This document shows, in pieces, positions 44,681-56,245 of a stretch of DNA of 60,000 nucleotides; the first letter of the stretch is position 1; every line of letters starts with the position of its first letter. The stretch spans positions 1,129,143 to 1,189,142 of the forward strand of contig NC_045138.2 of the NCBI RefSeq assembly GCF_008831285.2, in the 5' to 3' direction. The DNA comes from Nymphaea colorata (Eukaryota; Streptophyta; Magnoliopsida; Nymphaeales; Nymphaeaceae). The position numbers and the translations under genes were made by a program. Under the pieces are notes generated by a model, which saw only the letters and a program-made list of their open reading frames with translations, had not been told where the DNA came from and did no database searches.

Positions 44681-45200
44681 ACTGAGGATCTCTCAAAACA
44701 CGTCTTTTAATGCAAACTCAGATCAAACACAACCTAAAAAAAAAGAACAAGATGAATGATAGAGAGTTGATAATGAAATGAGAGGCAAGAAAGAATCACA
44801 AAAGAAGCATTGGTATAAAAGAAGAGAAAGTACGGAAAACGGTATGAGGTATCTCTCTCTCTCTCTCTATATTTTTATATATATGTTGCCTGGATTGGTC
44901 AAAGCTATTACTCGAGCTTCTATATATCTTTGCGATCTCTTTCATTGTACCTAGGAGTGAGATGTCTTTCTTTTTTAGGATGTATTTTTCAATAAAATTA
45001 CATTACGTCAAAAAGAAAATATTGCCTCTTGCTGTATTATTTCTGGGAAAATGTGAGATTTTGGAAGATAATTGTATCCATAAAAGATGTCATTTGATGA
45101 CATTTTAGGATATTGTGGATGTGATAGTTCATTTTCAATAATAATGTGCATAGAAACACACGATCAGAGGACTCTTTTAAGTTATGTGATAATTTACAAG
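44680..45200 (+). repeat. Dispersed repeat R2, copy 2
   Basis: Direct copy of 26760-27310, beginning with the right end of the MITE (ATCAAACACAACCTAA), then the CT/TA microsatellite near 44852-44885. It continues without a break into R3 copy 2. Confidence 0.75.
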
Positions 45201-46660
45201 GAGAGATGAATTTATGCACTAGGCATCACCATGCACATAAACTTGTAAAATTAGATGGATACTGATGAAGAGGGAGTTTCTTCGGTTACGAAGCATTGTG
45301 AATGTGTGCATAAATAGGCAGGTTCTGGCCGGTTTGATAATAAAAAATATTTTTTATTACAAAATATTTTTTAAAATAGTAAAATACATATTATCAAATT
45401 AAAAGTTAATAAAAAAATAATTTTTTAAATATTATCGGGCAGACTCAGGCTCGGGCCCGGCCCGATAGCCAAAACCCAGGCCCATGCCTGGGCTTGATAA
45501 TAAAAAAAATATTTTTTAAATTATAAATTTTTTTAATAGTATAATATAAATTATTAAATTAAAATTAATAATATATTTTATTTAAATATTACCGGCTGAC
45601 CGGGGTCCGAGCCCAGCCAGATAGCCGAAACCCAAGCCCAGGCCCAACCCAGCCCAGCTTGTTTGATAATCTAAAAAATATTTTTTAATTATAAAATAAT
45701 TTTTTATAGTAAAATTCACATTATTAAATTAAAAATAATAAAATGTCCAGCCTAGTTCTTTCTCAGTCCGTCCGAAGAGATCTTTCCATTCATTCCACTA
45801 CTATAAGCAGAAGTCACGGCATGGGGGACTCAGAATAAGAAAGAGAATTGGTATCGTGGTTATCCCACATGAGAAAGTAGATTCTTTCTAAATGGAGTTC
45901 TTTATTGAGCCTGCGCTTTGGCGTGGCTTCTGGGAATGGGTCATCTTTGACAAGTTAAGCGCATTATTAATGATGCGGCTTGCCTACCTATCGATCCCCT
46001 CCAGAACCGATGCCTCTTGTGCTACATCCCTTTCCATTGTTGTATAGTGTCAAAAATTATTTTTTAAATATTACCAGGATGGATCGACCCTCGCAGGGAC
46101 GGGTTTTTGCTGCCCGAACCAGGCCCGACTGGGCCAGCTACCGGTTACCCAGTGGGTGCCCAGCCCGGTGCCCACCCCTGGCAACAATGGAGGAAACCTT
46201 TTTTTTTTTAAAACCATAATTTCAAGAGATAGGTTTTTGTAAAATGCTGAATTGTTTATGTAGTCACTCCTGCAAATGGAAAACTAATTTCATTAGTATG
46301 GGATCCAACACTTAGATCATCAGCAGAACGGTTAATAGCACATATTTGTATTTGTTATGGAATAGTGGTTTTTGTTTTTAAATGTGTGGAAAATAATGCT
46401 ATGCTAGGAAGAAAATGACTTAGCTGGTCCTGGTGTGCTATGATTCTCTTTGTGGTCCTCTTGCGAGTTCACTGATCCTACATAAAGGCGAAGGTGTTGG
46501 GTATAATTTGCAACTCAAGCATCCATGGGCTTTTTCCTTTTACACTGTCAAGGAACAAGTAGATTATCTTGTTTCAAATATCATATTCTTTTTTCTTTCT
46601 GAATCCCCTGTCTTAGTTTGCTTTAGGAAATGCACGAGCTTGGATAGTGTTTTTGTTTTA
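45130..46660 (+). repeat. 1.5 kb repeat R3, copy 2
   Basis: Partner of 40320-41885, with the 49-base module at 45270-45320 and three mosaic units to 45740. It lacks about 50 bases near 46440 present in copy 1 (around 41650-41690). Similarity ends at TGGATAGTGTTTTTGTT, after which a different sequence follows. Confidence 0.8.
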
Positions 46661-46919
46661 GATACAATCCAACAAATCCAAATATGCGACGATCGATTAA
46701 CATCCTCACTCATTGATCCTAACCTGCTTAATATTCAACCGATCCAAGTCAGATTTAGAAACTTAACAAGTATGGCTAAAAGAAGATGGTAGGTTTGTCT
46801 CAAACTATTTTGTCTACCACTAAGACGTGCGTTGGAAATTGAGAAGCCTAACTTTAGAAGGGCATCTCTTTTTTCTTTCGAAAGCGAGTTTTTCTTTAAT
46901 AAAAATGTTGGAAAATCTA

Positions 46920-47220
46920 TACTGCCTAGCCGGCCATTGGATTGCTGCCACGTGGAAGCTCTTTCTCAAGTTCAGTTAATCTATTACGAACTGTTAATAG
47001 TTCTCTTTAAAAGGAAAAGGGTTTTTCCCATTTGCGTGGAGAGAGTTGTTAATAGTTCTCTTTAACAACTCTCTACACGCAAAGGGGAAAAACAATTGGA
47101 AGAAGAATACAGCTTCTTATCTATTGGTGATGTGTAGGGCACGGGCATAAAATATAGCATCAAAAAAGTTGAGGTACTTTGGCCCATTGTGTCCGAAACC
47201 TAAAATAGTTGAAGAGGATC
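46920..47220. repeat. Inverted pair, right member (partner 43130-43460)
   Basis: Reverse-orientation partner of 43130-43460. Like it, contains a short internal inverted repeat (GAGAGAGTTGTTAA near 47040 and AACTCTCTACACG near 47065). Confidence 0.7.
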
Positions 47221-47649
47221 ACAAAATGCGATCCAATTCTAATTTGGATGTTGAGGGTTGACTTTAAAAACATGCATAAACGTTCCAAATGGAGAACTCA
47301 TTTGGATGTTGAGGGTTCTCCCCATTTTTTGTTTAGCTTTTCCTTTGTTGTTCAATTTGTGACAATAAGGCCTATCATCCCCTCAGCAAATTTAAGATCG
47401 AGACACCTAACCTTATTGCTTTCTACCTGGAAAATTTCCACGAGATTGTACAGTTAGTAAATTTTATCATCAGTTAACCATCATTATAAAGCTGTGCCCA
47501 TGAATATATCATCTTGGGTCAATACTTGAACCAGTTTGACATTGATTATCAAAAACTTATTAAACAAGAGTCCAACCAAGTCTTGAGCTTCGTTTATTTC
47601 TGATAGATAAATGAATTATCACCGATGCAGATTCAGATGTGAAATACAT

Positions 47650-47875
47650 CTATGGGGCATGGGACGACGACAGACTTGGTCCTGTTCTCCAACACTTCTG
47701 CTGATCAGTTTGATCGGGAACCTTGCGCATGATTTCAGTTTTTGATGAACGTACATGCCCCATAAATTTATGAAATTGGAAATCCTTAAGTTGTTTTGCA
47801 AGCTCCTTAATTGTGGTTTTTGATGTATAAATGAGAATCTGTTTTGCAACCCTTGTTTTTTGAATTTAAACATGT
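47650..47875 (-). pseudogene. Second copy of the 6.2 kb small ORF
   Basis: Frame reads SKTTIKELAKQLKDFQFHKF, ending at TAG 47652-47650. It aligns with the ORF at 6176-6424 with many codon changes but no frame break; a six-base difference keeps frame. There is no nearby ATG in frame, and the block follows TTGCAAAACAG, a possible splice acceptor. Probably a gene fragment or last exon; function unknown. Confidence 0.4.
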
Positions 47876-48154
47876 TTGGAATACTGTTTCTCAGATTTAG
47901 TTCTAGATGCATCTTGCATGATATTTTCATAAGAAAAGATCTAATTTTATTATTATGAACCTTAACCAACTAACTAAATTATAATGTGGAATTAATTAGC
48001 TTAAGACAAAATGGATTTGATAATTCATACCACCATAGGGGAAATTGAATGAAATAAGACGACTGCAATCTCTTAACTGTGCCACAGTTTTAATATTAAT
48101 CTCTTTCTCTGTTATCTAAAACATGATAATACATTATTGTTGCCAACGGCGTAG

Positions 48155-48350
48155 ATACCAGAGCACAGGGATATATATATATATAATGATTGGTACATAC
48201 CAAACCACTTGGGTAAGAAATAGAAACCATATAAACAGTAATTAAATATAAATCAGTTTATATATATATATATATATATCTATTGGTAGATACCAGACCA
48301 CTTGAGTAAGAGATAAAAACCATATAAAAGCTAATTTAATATAAATCATG
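48155..48350. repeat. Tandem duplication of about 106 bases with TA runs
   Basis: Two copies of a unit containing (TA)n, TACCAAACCACTTG/TACCAGACCACTTG, GTAAGA and ACCATATAAA. Confidence 0.75.
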
Positions 48351-48606
48351 CTTTAGTTTAAGTATTTTTGTAAAAAAAATCTTTTTACTATCCAAGTTTT
48401 GATGTTGTATGAACAGTTCATTTTTTTATTATTAAAAACATTATGTAAGAAAAAAAACTACTAACTTAAGGTATGTTTCTCATCAAATTACTCTTAAATC
48501 ATATCCATAACCATAAGGTTAGATTGCAAAAAAATAATAATAATAACAATACTTGATTTTAAGGGGTCTGTTTTTTCCCTTTATCTAACTGGTCTAGTTC
48601 TTACCA

Positions 48607-48607
48607 G

Positions 48608-48675
<68 letters not shown>
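48607..48675. repeat. (CT)n(AT)n microsatellite
   Basis: Compound dinucleotide repeat. Confidence 0.95.
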
Positions 48676-48678
<3 letters not shown>

Positions 48679-49019
48679 CAACACAAATTTGATCCTAATA
48701 AAGCAACACCTGAATAGGCAGATCCACTTGGCTGTGTGGAAGTGCATGAATATGAAATCAGATGAAGTTTGAAATGGGTTGGATCAGCCACAGCTAAATG
48801 AATAGGGATTGAAAATGACAAGACCTCAAACGAGATGTGACTTATTTGCAGCCCATCTTATTGGCTGGAACGAAGCATGTACTAGCTGCAGAGAGGTCGA
48901 TTCTATTCATTAACTACATATATTTTTTCTTTTTTATTGAGTAGGAGGTTGACAATTTATTAAGATTGGGACGTCGTGGGTTACCTGATACTCCGCCTAG
49001 GTTGGGTTCGAGCAGCCTT

Positions 49020-49250
49020 AAAAAAAAAATGGCACCCGGTCAGCTGGAAATGTTATGGGACTGGGCCAGATGGGCTCAATAATAAATTTTAAAGTATATT
49101 TTATTATTTTTAATATATAATTATTTTATTATACTTTTAATATTTATATATGATTTTATATTAAAATATTTATTTTATAATTTAAATTGATTGGGCCGGA
49201 CCGGAGCTGGGGCCTGAATTTTAGGCATCAGGCCAGGATTGGGCCCGACT
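49020..49250. repeat. AT/GC mosaic repeat
   Basis: GGGCCAGATGGGC and GGGCCGGACCGG blocks around an A/T block of about 110 bases, same texture as the 14.1 and 43.4 kb repeats. Confidence 0.55.
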
Positions 49251-50880
49251 TACAATTTGTCTTTTAAAAGAAAGAAAAAAGACTTGGATATCGAGTCCAA
49301 ATTGGAAAGAAAATCATATAACAAATCCAAATCCAATTTACTAATCAAATCTAAATTTTTCTTACAAAAGCTTAAACTAGTTGAATCTGAAAATGAATCA
49401 AACATTAGATTATGCACCATCGACATCCCTAGTGTTTTTATTGTGAAACTCAGCCACCCAAAGAGGAATTAAAATTTTGTATTAGTTCTACATGGATCGG
49501 ATTCAAATCCAGTATGCTACTTTGAACACTGAAGGTTTGTTACTGATTGCTTTGAGTGAAATATCTTGTTATTTTATGAAAAGTTAGAGTTAAGGAGGAA
49601 ATCATTTGTTTGGTGCATTTTTGAGGTGCATTTTTTCTTTTTAAAACGCTTGTAAACATCTTAGGAAAGGAAAAAAAAAATTCTTTTTTGCACCAAGAAT
49701 TTCAAATATAGTTTACTCTGTTATTATGATTATTTACACCATTGGTATCACAAGTTGTCTATTTCAGCTCCATGGATTTGGGTCTATACATAATTTTGAT
49801 ATTGTTACCCAATGCTTTTATGCACCCATGTAAATTGAGATTAGATTTTGTTATTCTACATTCAATACAAATTAATCGTATATATATATATATATATTAA
49901 ATTAAGTCATCACAAAACCAATCTCCAAAAAATAACTCAGTGAGCAAATTGAATTTAGATTTGGGCTATCTAGATCTAATACAAATTAATTTTAGATTCA
50001 TTTTCCAAATTCAAAACATGGAAAAACCATGTTATTATCATCCAAACGGTATTAAGCATGCAAAAGTCTAGAAAACTAAGTTTTAGCCTGCCATCCAAAC
50101 ATCCAAAAACTAAATTTCCAGAACCAAATTGAAACTGAGTTACAAACAAACCCGTTTTCTATCCTTGTCATCCAAATTATACCCAAATCTCTTCTCCACT
50201 AACAGTAGCAATATGCAGTGGGTCTCATCCCCATGGACAACAACATCAACAAGTTTGGTAAGAAGATGAAACCTTTTAGCATCATGTTTGATAATTCATC
50301 AACAAGTTTGGGGCAAATTCATGAGACACTTGCAGAACTTAAGTTACATTATCTGTTACATTATCATCAAAAGTTGGCTCATATTAGGAAAATAAAAATG
50401 TGGAGCCCATTTTTTGAACTTAAGTCTAAGAGTTGGGTCCCTAGGTGGAAATTTCCCGATCATTCTCTTGAACATATGTCATTTTTCTTGGCTGAGCAAT
50501 CCCTAGGTTTTGGTGATTTCCTTCATTTTCATCTCTTTGATCATAATCCGGTTTCCTTGATTTTTAGATCTCTGCCTTTTCTTTTTCATTGTTTTCATTC
50601 CAAATCCCTGGATCATGATGACTCCAAATATTGCCCCACATTGTTTGAATGAAGGATCAATGCTTGACCCTTGTTATGATGGGTAGTGAACAGTAATCAA
50701 TGCAAGCATCAGTTTGGTTTCCAATAACACATAACAGTTCCAATTACTCAATACCATGTCATGAATAGAAAACAACTCTCACTCCCACTTTCCGCACATC
50801 ATGCACGTGCATGCATGTACATGTACATATAAATATGTGCATACTTGCATATACACATACATAAAAACATAGTCATAAAA
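49251..50880. other. Intergenic, one 144-codon ORF of unknown status
   Basis: The plus-strand frame at 50218-50652 starts MGLIPMDNNINKFGKKMKPF and is rich in H, F, L and S. No domain is recognised and no second copy is present in the window. It could be a remnant or chance ORF. The rest is AT-rich, with a (TA)n run near 49879. Confidence 0.35.
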
Positions 50881-50884
50881 AAAA

Positions 50885-51180
50885 CCTGATAAATTAAAAA
50901 AATGTTAAAAATAAAAAAAAACACGTTTTAACACATTTTCAAAGAAATTTTTTCGTTTTTATCACTTTTTTCATTTTTTCTCCTTTTTAATGCCAAACAG
51001 TTTTTTTTGTTTTCTATGTTTCATTTGTTGAAATTTACTTATCTTTTGATGTTTGTGTTATTAGTTTCTCACTTTTTTTTAGTTTTTTTTTAAGTTTATA
51101 TTTTTTCTATTTTTTTAAACTCGCCTATTATTCTTGAGAAAAACTTTGCAATTTAAAACTTCGAAATGTTATTTGTGGGT
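50885..51180. repeat. T-rich dispersed repeat (copy at 27830-28140)
   Basis: Same orientation as 27830-28140; shared TTTTGATGTTTGTGTTATTAG and AATGCCAAACAGTTTTTT-like words. Low complexity, so the relationship is judged on the complex words only. Confidence 0.55.
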
Positions 51181-52400
51181 GCACAAAAATAATCATCATT
51201 TAACCTGACCCACAACTGACTTGAGTATGGTAGATCTCAATATGCCCTCTAGTGGACAAAAGATTGTCTCGGGCAGTGGGTCGTAATCCTCTCACTTACT
51301 CAGAATAAATCTTCTGATTGGCTATAATTTATGTTGAAAAAAAAAGCTATCGACTAGCGTAACAAATAAATATGAGACAGAAGTATATACATAGATCCTT
51401 GAGAAAAAAAAAACTTCAACAGGATCCAATTTTAAGTCTTAATCTTCACATTTGGGTAGGGTCCAATATGGTCCCACACTGTGGAAGTATTTGGGAGATG
51501 TTTACCAACTCTCTGCTGCTTGAAAGAAGTGACTTCATGAAGCTTCAAGTCTGTAAATGGCCATTGACAGCTCAAGCACTTGCAATTTCACCAGAAAGGA
51601 CCCTCCCCAATTGGTGCACTTTCTACTTTGAATAAAAAGATTTTGGTAGGAGACTGAACCACAACATTCAGTTCCTAATTCCAACTAATGCCCAAAAGCA
51701 AATGTTGATGCTTTCAAATTAATGCACTCCTTCTATTGGATGAGAATGAACATGCATTCCTGTGACACATCTATTCAAGTTCTTGAAATAAAAAGGTTAA
51801 CATTATTTACCATTAAAGCTAATTTCCTTAAATTGTGGCTTCTCATCGACCTTACATTCATTAATTGGCACCTTCATTAATTTGGACATCCTATATGGGG
51901 GATTAGGTAGATTCAGCTACTCGTAAGGCTGGCCAAGAAACAAAAAGCTATCTGCATAGTAATTTGTCCTTATGAAAAGTTGCTTTTGCTTTAGCATTTT
52001 CTTTCTTAGAAATTCTATTTGTTGAGTTTGATTAAACATCACTAACAAAGTAACAAGTTGTTTTCATGGATACCCACTTTGCTCACAATTTTAAAATCAA
52101 ATTTTAAATCAAGAGCTATATTAATCAAATACTATAGCTAAACTTAAATAAGTCATAGATTCCACTGTAAGCATGGGTTCTTAGTATCTGTACAATGACA
52201 TCTTCATCATTCACCTCTAATCTCATGCATTACAAGCATGAATTTTCAATCTTGAAATGTACTTTTGAGAAACTTCACATCACTAATATGTGTTATACAA
52301 ATTACCAAATACTAGACCTGATATTTTGGAAATATACTGACATTCATAACTTGTTTACAATTCAAAAGTAACTGGGTAATATGATCATGAAATCATCGTC
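51181..52400. other. Intergenic, nothing recognised
   Basis: AT-rich; an 87-codon frame at 51372-51635 has no recognisable domain. Confidence 0.4.
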
Positions 52401-52409
52401 ATAATTCTT

Positions 52410-53765
52410 TGAGACTTTTTTCGAAGATTCCTAATTATTTGAATATGTAAATTATATTAATTCTAATTTTTTCTTTTCTTTACGTCTTTGTGAAAATAAC
52501 GCTGTCTTTATGATATCTTTCATTGTAAAGTTTTCTTTTGTTTGTTTAGCAATTTCAGGACAATTGGTTTCATTTCAACTTCCTACTACCACAACTGTAA
52601 TCCAATTGCTACTTGTTTAATGGAAATTGAGCTTTTTTAGTCTGTTTTCTGTGTGGTCATAAATAAATTAAGCTCCGTCTAGATGCTAAATGGAGAAGCT
52701 ATCCATGACTTGTGTTGCAGATTATTTTCTTTTCTGGGCTATGTGCAGTTTGGCAACAACACATCTCCTTCTAGAGTATTCATATTTTAGAAAATAATCA
52801 GTTTAAGTGCAAAATTCGTGTTCTACATCAAAAGAAATTCTCCAGGAGAGAATCAACACATGTTGGTAAAGAAAAAAGAAGACTGGATTCTGGGTAGCGG
52901 GCAGTTACTTTCACTCTGCTTGAAGACGATTAAATATTTGCCATCCAAAACTATGGAATTCATGGTCAAATGTAACAAAGGAATAAAATAATTTAATTAT
53001 ATTCTCAGGTTCTCATATGCATGTAATTCTATATTAGGGTCATAAGATGATTGCCTCAGGCAATTAGAGATATATGATTTTCATGTCACCTCCATACCCT
53101 TATTTGGCAAGGCTTTTCTCTTCCATATACTTGGTAATCCTTACTTGTAAACAGTTAAAATAGCAAAATTAAACTTAATCACCTATGGTAAATATAAATA
53201 AGGCCATGGATCTTGATCAAGAACATATGTCAGTTAGGAAAACCCAAACTTTAACTAGAACCAAATGATCCAACATGAAATAACCACGACCGGTAAATTA
53301 TTCGGCTTTCTATTTACCAATTTACATAAACAACCAATCATGTAAACAACATAAGTACAAAAAATGGATAAGGAATTTCCTTTTCAATTCCATGGCAGTA
53401 CCTTTGTCTACAGCATCATTTTTCAGTAGGCAAGCAAGATGTCACTACTCTTGCTAAAATCACACAATAAATAGATTTTTAACTTAAAATCTTGATGAAG
53501 TTACAATATTTCTTGTTAAATAAGCATGCACAATAACACAACTTAGAAAACCATTATATATACTTGTTCTTGGTGCATTACAGATGGCTTATGATCAGAA
53601 CAAGAAACAGAAAGTAATGAAGATACCAATCGATGTTAGGTGACGGTCTGAATCTGAAAAAAAGATCTAAAAAGGTGCTGAAAGAGAAATCCAGAAAGAA
53701 TATTTGCCTCGACTGTTAACTTGAACTAATTCACAGATCATAAGTTTACATCTGCAGAGGACAAT

Positions 53766-53798
<33 letters not shown>

Positions 53799-53811
53799 CA
53801 TACAAATATAC

Positions 53812-53868
<57 letters not shown>

Positions 53869-54600
53869 CATATATACACATATATATATCATTGCATTGT
53901 TCTTTATCAACATTACTCATTTTCACTAAATCACATTCTTACTATTTTAGCTAATGATTTCCTTTCTCAAGTTAAGCTTACTTGAAACCTTTACTCGATA
54001 CCTTTCATTAAAAGTGGTCTCCTAAGGAAAAAGATTGCAAATGGAGGAATGTTTGTTCGAAGCCACAAGCAAAGGAACCTTGCTTTTAAGTAGATGACCG
54101 GTTCAGGTGGTTTAATCAGCTTGACCCTAGGCTTAACAGGAGGCCCTTTTCATGTGTTGATTCTCTCCTGGAGAATTTCTTTTGATGTAGAAGATGAATA
54201 TTGCACTTAAACTGTTTGTTTTCTAAAATATGAACACTCTAGAAGGAGATGTGTTGCTGCCACACTGCACATAGCCCAGAAAAGAAAATAATCTGCAACA
54301 CAAGTCATGGATAGCTTCTCCATTTAACATCTAGACGGAGCTTAATTTATTTATGACCACACAGAAAACAGATTAAAAACCACAATTTCCATTGCTTTAA
54401 ACAAGTAGCAATTGGATTACAGTTGCGGTAGTAGGAATTTGAAATGAAACCAATTGTCCTGAAATTGCTAAACAAACAAAAGAAAACTTTCCAATGAAAG
54501 ATATCATAAAGACAGCGTCATTTTCACAAAGACGTAAAGAAAAAATTAGAATTAATATAATTTACATATTCAAATAATTAGGAATCTTCTAAAAAAGACT
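52410..54600. mobile_element. Long inverted-repeat element, 460-base arms
   Basis: Left arm 52410 to about 52865 and right arm about 54140-54600, ending GACTTTTTTCGAAGATTCC on the left and GTCTTTTTTAGAAGATTCC on the right (read inwards). The arms are similar to each other over their whole length. The 1.27 kb interior is AT-rich, with a (CA)n(TA)n run at 53766-53890 and no ORF of interest. No transposase and no clear target duplication. A MULE-like or foldback non-autonomous element is the best guess. Confidence 0.72.
53766..53890. repeat. (CA)n(TA)n microsatellite
   Basis: Compound dinucleotide repeat inside the inverted-repeat element; it accounts for spurious Tyr/Ile- and Cys/Val-repeat ORFs on the minus strand. 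Confidence 0.95.
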
Positions 54601-54604
54601 ACAT

Positions 54605-55640
54605 ATATATATATGTGTGTGTGTGTGTGTGCGGTGAAGGGAATGAGATTAAGGCCCCGTTTGATTGTTGGGGGAAACACTGTGCAGCAGGTGAAAAATG
54701 AAAAAAACGTACAAATGCAACCAGTGTTGTCAAACCCCGTTAAATTTGATGTGGTAAAAAATGAAATCCAGAGTAAACTTCCCCTGAAAAAAAAAATTCC
54801 TAGCCTGGAGAGTCTGACTTTTTTGTGAGAGATAAATTTGTTGCCCCTTAGGGCTTGCTCGTCTTTGACTCCTTTGACTCTTTGGGTTCCTCTTCGACCG
54901 CTCACCGTGCTCTCCACCACCACTGCTGCTCTGCCTCCATCCGTTGCCATGGTTGATTTTAGAAGTTCTTGAGGTACGCCAACTTCTCTCTTCCTATTCT
55001 GTGTTCTTTCTCTTCCTAATCCCTATGTTGTGCAGTTGCTTCTTTTTTTTTCTGCCTTTTTCTATTCAATCGGTGAACCTTGTTTATACCTTCTTCTTTT
55101 GATACCATTTTGACATTGCCTCCAGCTGTGCCGTGGTCCTTCAAAGAAGTTGAGGTACACCAACCTCTCTCTCCCTACTCTGCGTTCTTTCGTTTTGTAA
55201 TCCCTACTTTGTCGAATGATTGTTTTGCTTGTCTATTGATCAGATTGATGAGCAACACTAATTTTAACGTTAAAGGGGAAATTATCTTGGGAGTTGGTTT
55301 TTGGTGTGTTTCCGGTTAAACTTCATTTCTTTTTTAAGAATGGAGGATTTTATTGGATCGTGATCACAAGTAGCATGTACACAAGCAGCAACTTGAGGCC
55401 ACTTTACGTCAAGTTTAGCAAAGGTGGGGCCTGAATCAGGATTATACAAAATCTAGAGTCTGCATTTGACATTGTTCTCAATGGTGGAATCCAAGAACAA
55501 AAACTTTTCCTCAAACCATTTTCTGTACTTTATCTTCTTCTTCTTTTATACCAATGCTTCTTCTGTGATCCTTTCATGCCTCTCATCTCCAAAACTTATT
55601 CATTATCAACTCTCTATCTTTCATCTTGTTTTTTTTCCTT
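54605..55640. other. Intergenic with a local duplication
   Basis: A segment at about 54970-55030 (TGAGGTACGCCAACTTCTCTC) is repeated at about 55150-55212. This is about 180 bases away in tandem. GGCCCCGTTTGATTG near 54651 looks like the end of a hAT-type MITE, but its other end was not found. No gene. Confidence 0.45.
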
Positions 55641-56245
55641 TAGGTTGTGTTTGACCTGAGGTTGCATCAAAAGATGTGTTTTGAGAGATTGTCAGTTTAA
55701 ACAATCAAAGGATCTTAATAGCATGAATTTCAAATTCATGCTACATGTTAAAAACCATGAGTTTAAGATCGGATTTGAGGGGAGGTGTCCGATCTCAAAT
55801 CCATGGATTTGAGATATTAGAGTTTTCAGATTACCATGGATCTCAGATCTACGGTGAACCAAACGCAACCTTACACTTTCAATTCTGCACTTATTGTCAC
55901 AAAAATGCATTCTCCCATACTTTAGTCTTGTTTTTTTTTTCTTTATTGGTTTCGGGTTTGCACTAATTGTCTTAAGAATGCATTTGCATTGCTAGTGCAC
56001 CTTTTCTTCTTTGCAAGTTCCATTCCGTGAACCTATGTCTTCCCCTCTATGTAGGCAGACTTAAATTTACAGGATGGTGATGCCTTGGCAAACCACTATA
56101 GTAAAATTAAAGCAGCCCAAGAGGTCCAATCTTATGTACTACCATATTGTTTCTTTTTTCTTTTGTTGTCCATTGATGAAGATGGAGATAGATGTGTAGT
56201 CTTTACATACAATTGTCTTCAAAGCAGGGGCTAAAGCAGGTGTGG
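55640..56245 (-). repeat. Inverted copy of 26240-26850, including the F-box 3' end
   Basis: Similarity to 26240-26850 runs through the MITE, the interval after the F-box gene, and the last F-box codons. At 56200-56245 the complement of the CTTCAGCCCCTGCTTTGAGGA-like exon 2 end is present, and the 1.9 kb repeat begins at once (56244). Confidence 0.78.
55643..55872 (-). mobile_element. hAT-like MITE, copy 2
   Basis: Inverted relative to copy 1 at 26587-26823, full length, with ends GGTTGTGTTTGACC and GGTGAACCAAACGCAACC. Confidence 0.72.

Noticed and set aside
48594-48821. 75-codon ORF ending in Ile/Tyr and Arg/Glu runs
   Set aside because: Microsatellite translation.
53667-53926. Minus-strand ORFs with Tyr/Ile and Cys/Val runs
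   Set aside because: Translations of the (TA)n and (CA)n microsatellite.
54651-54850. Complete MITE starting GGCCCCGTTTGATTG
   Set aside because: One hAT-like terminus is visible but no matching inverted end or target duplication was found.
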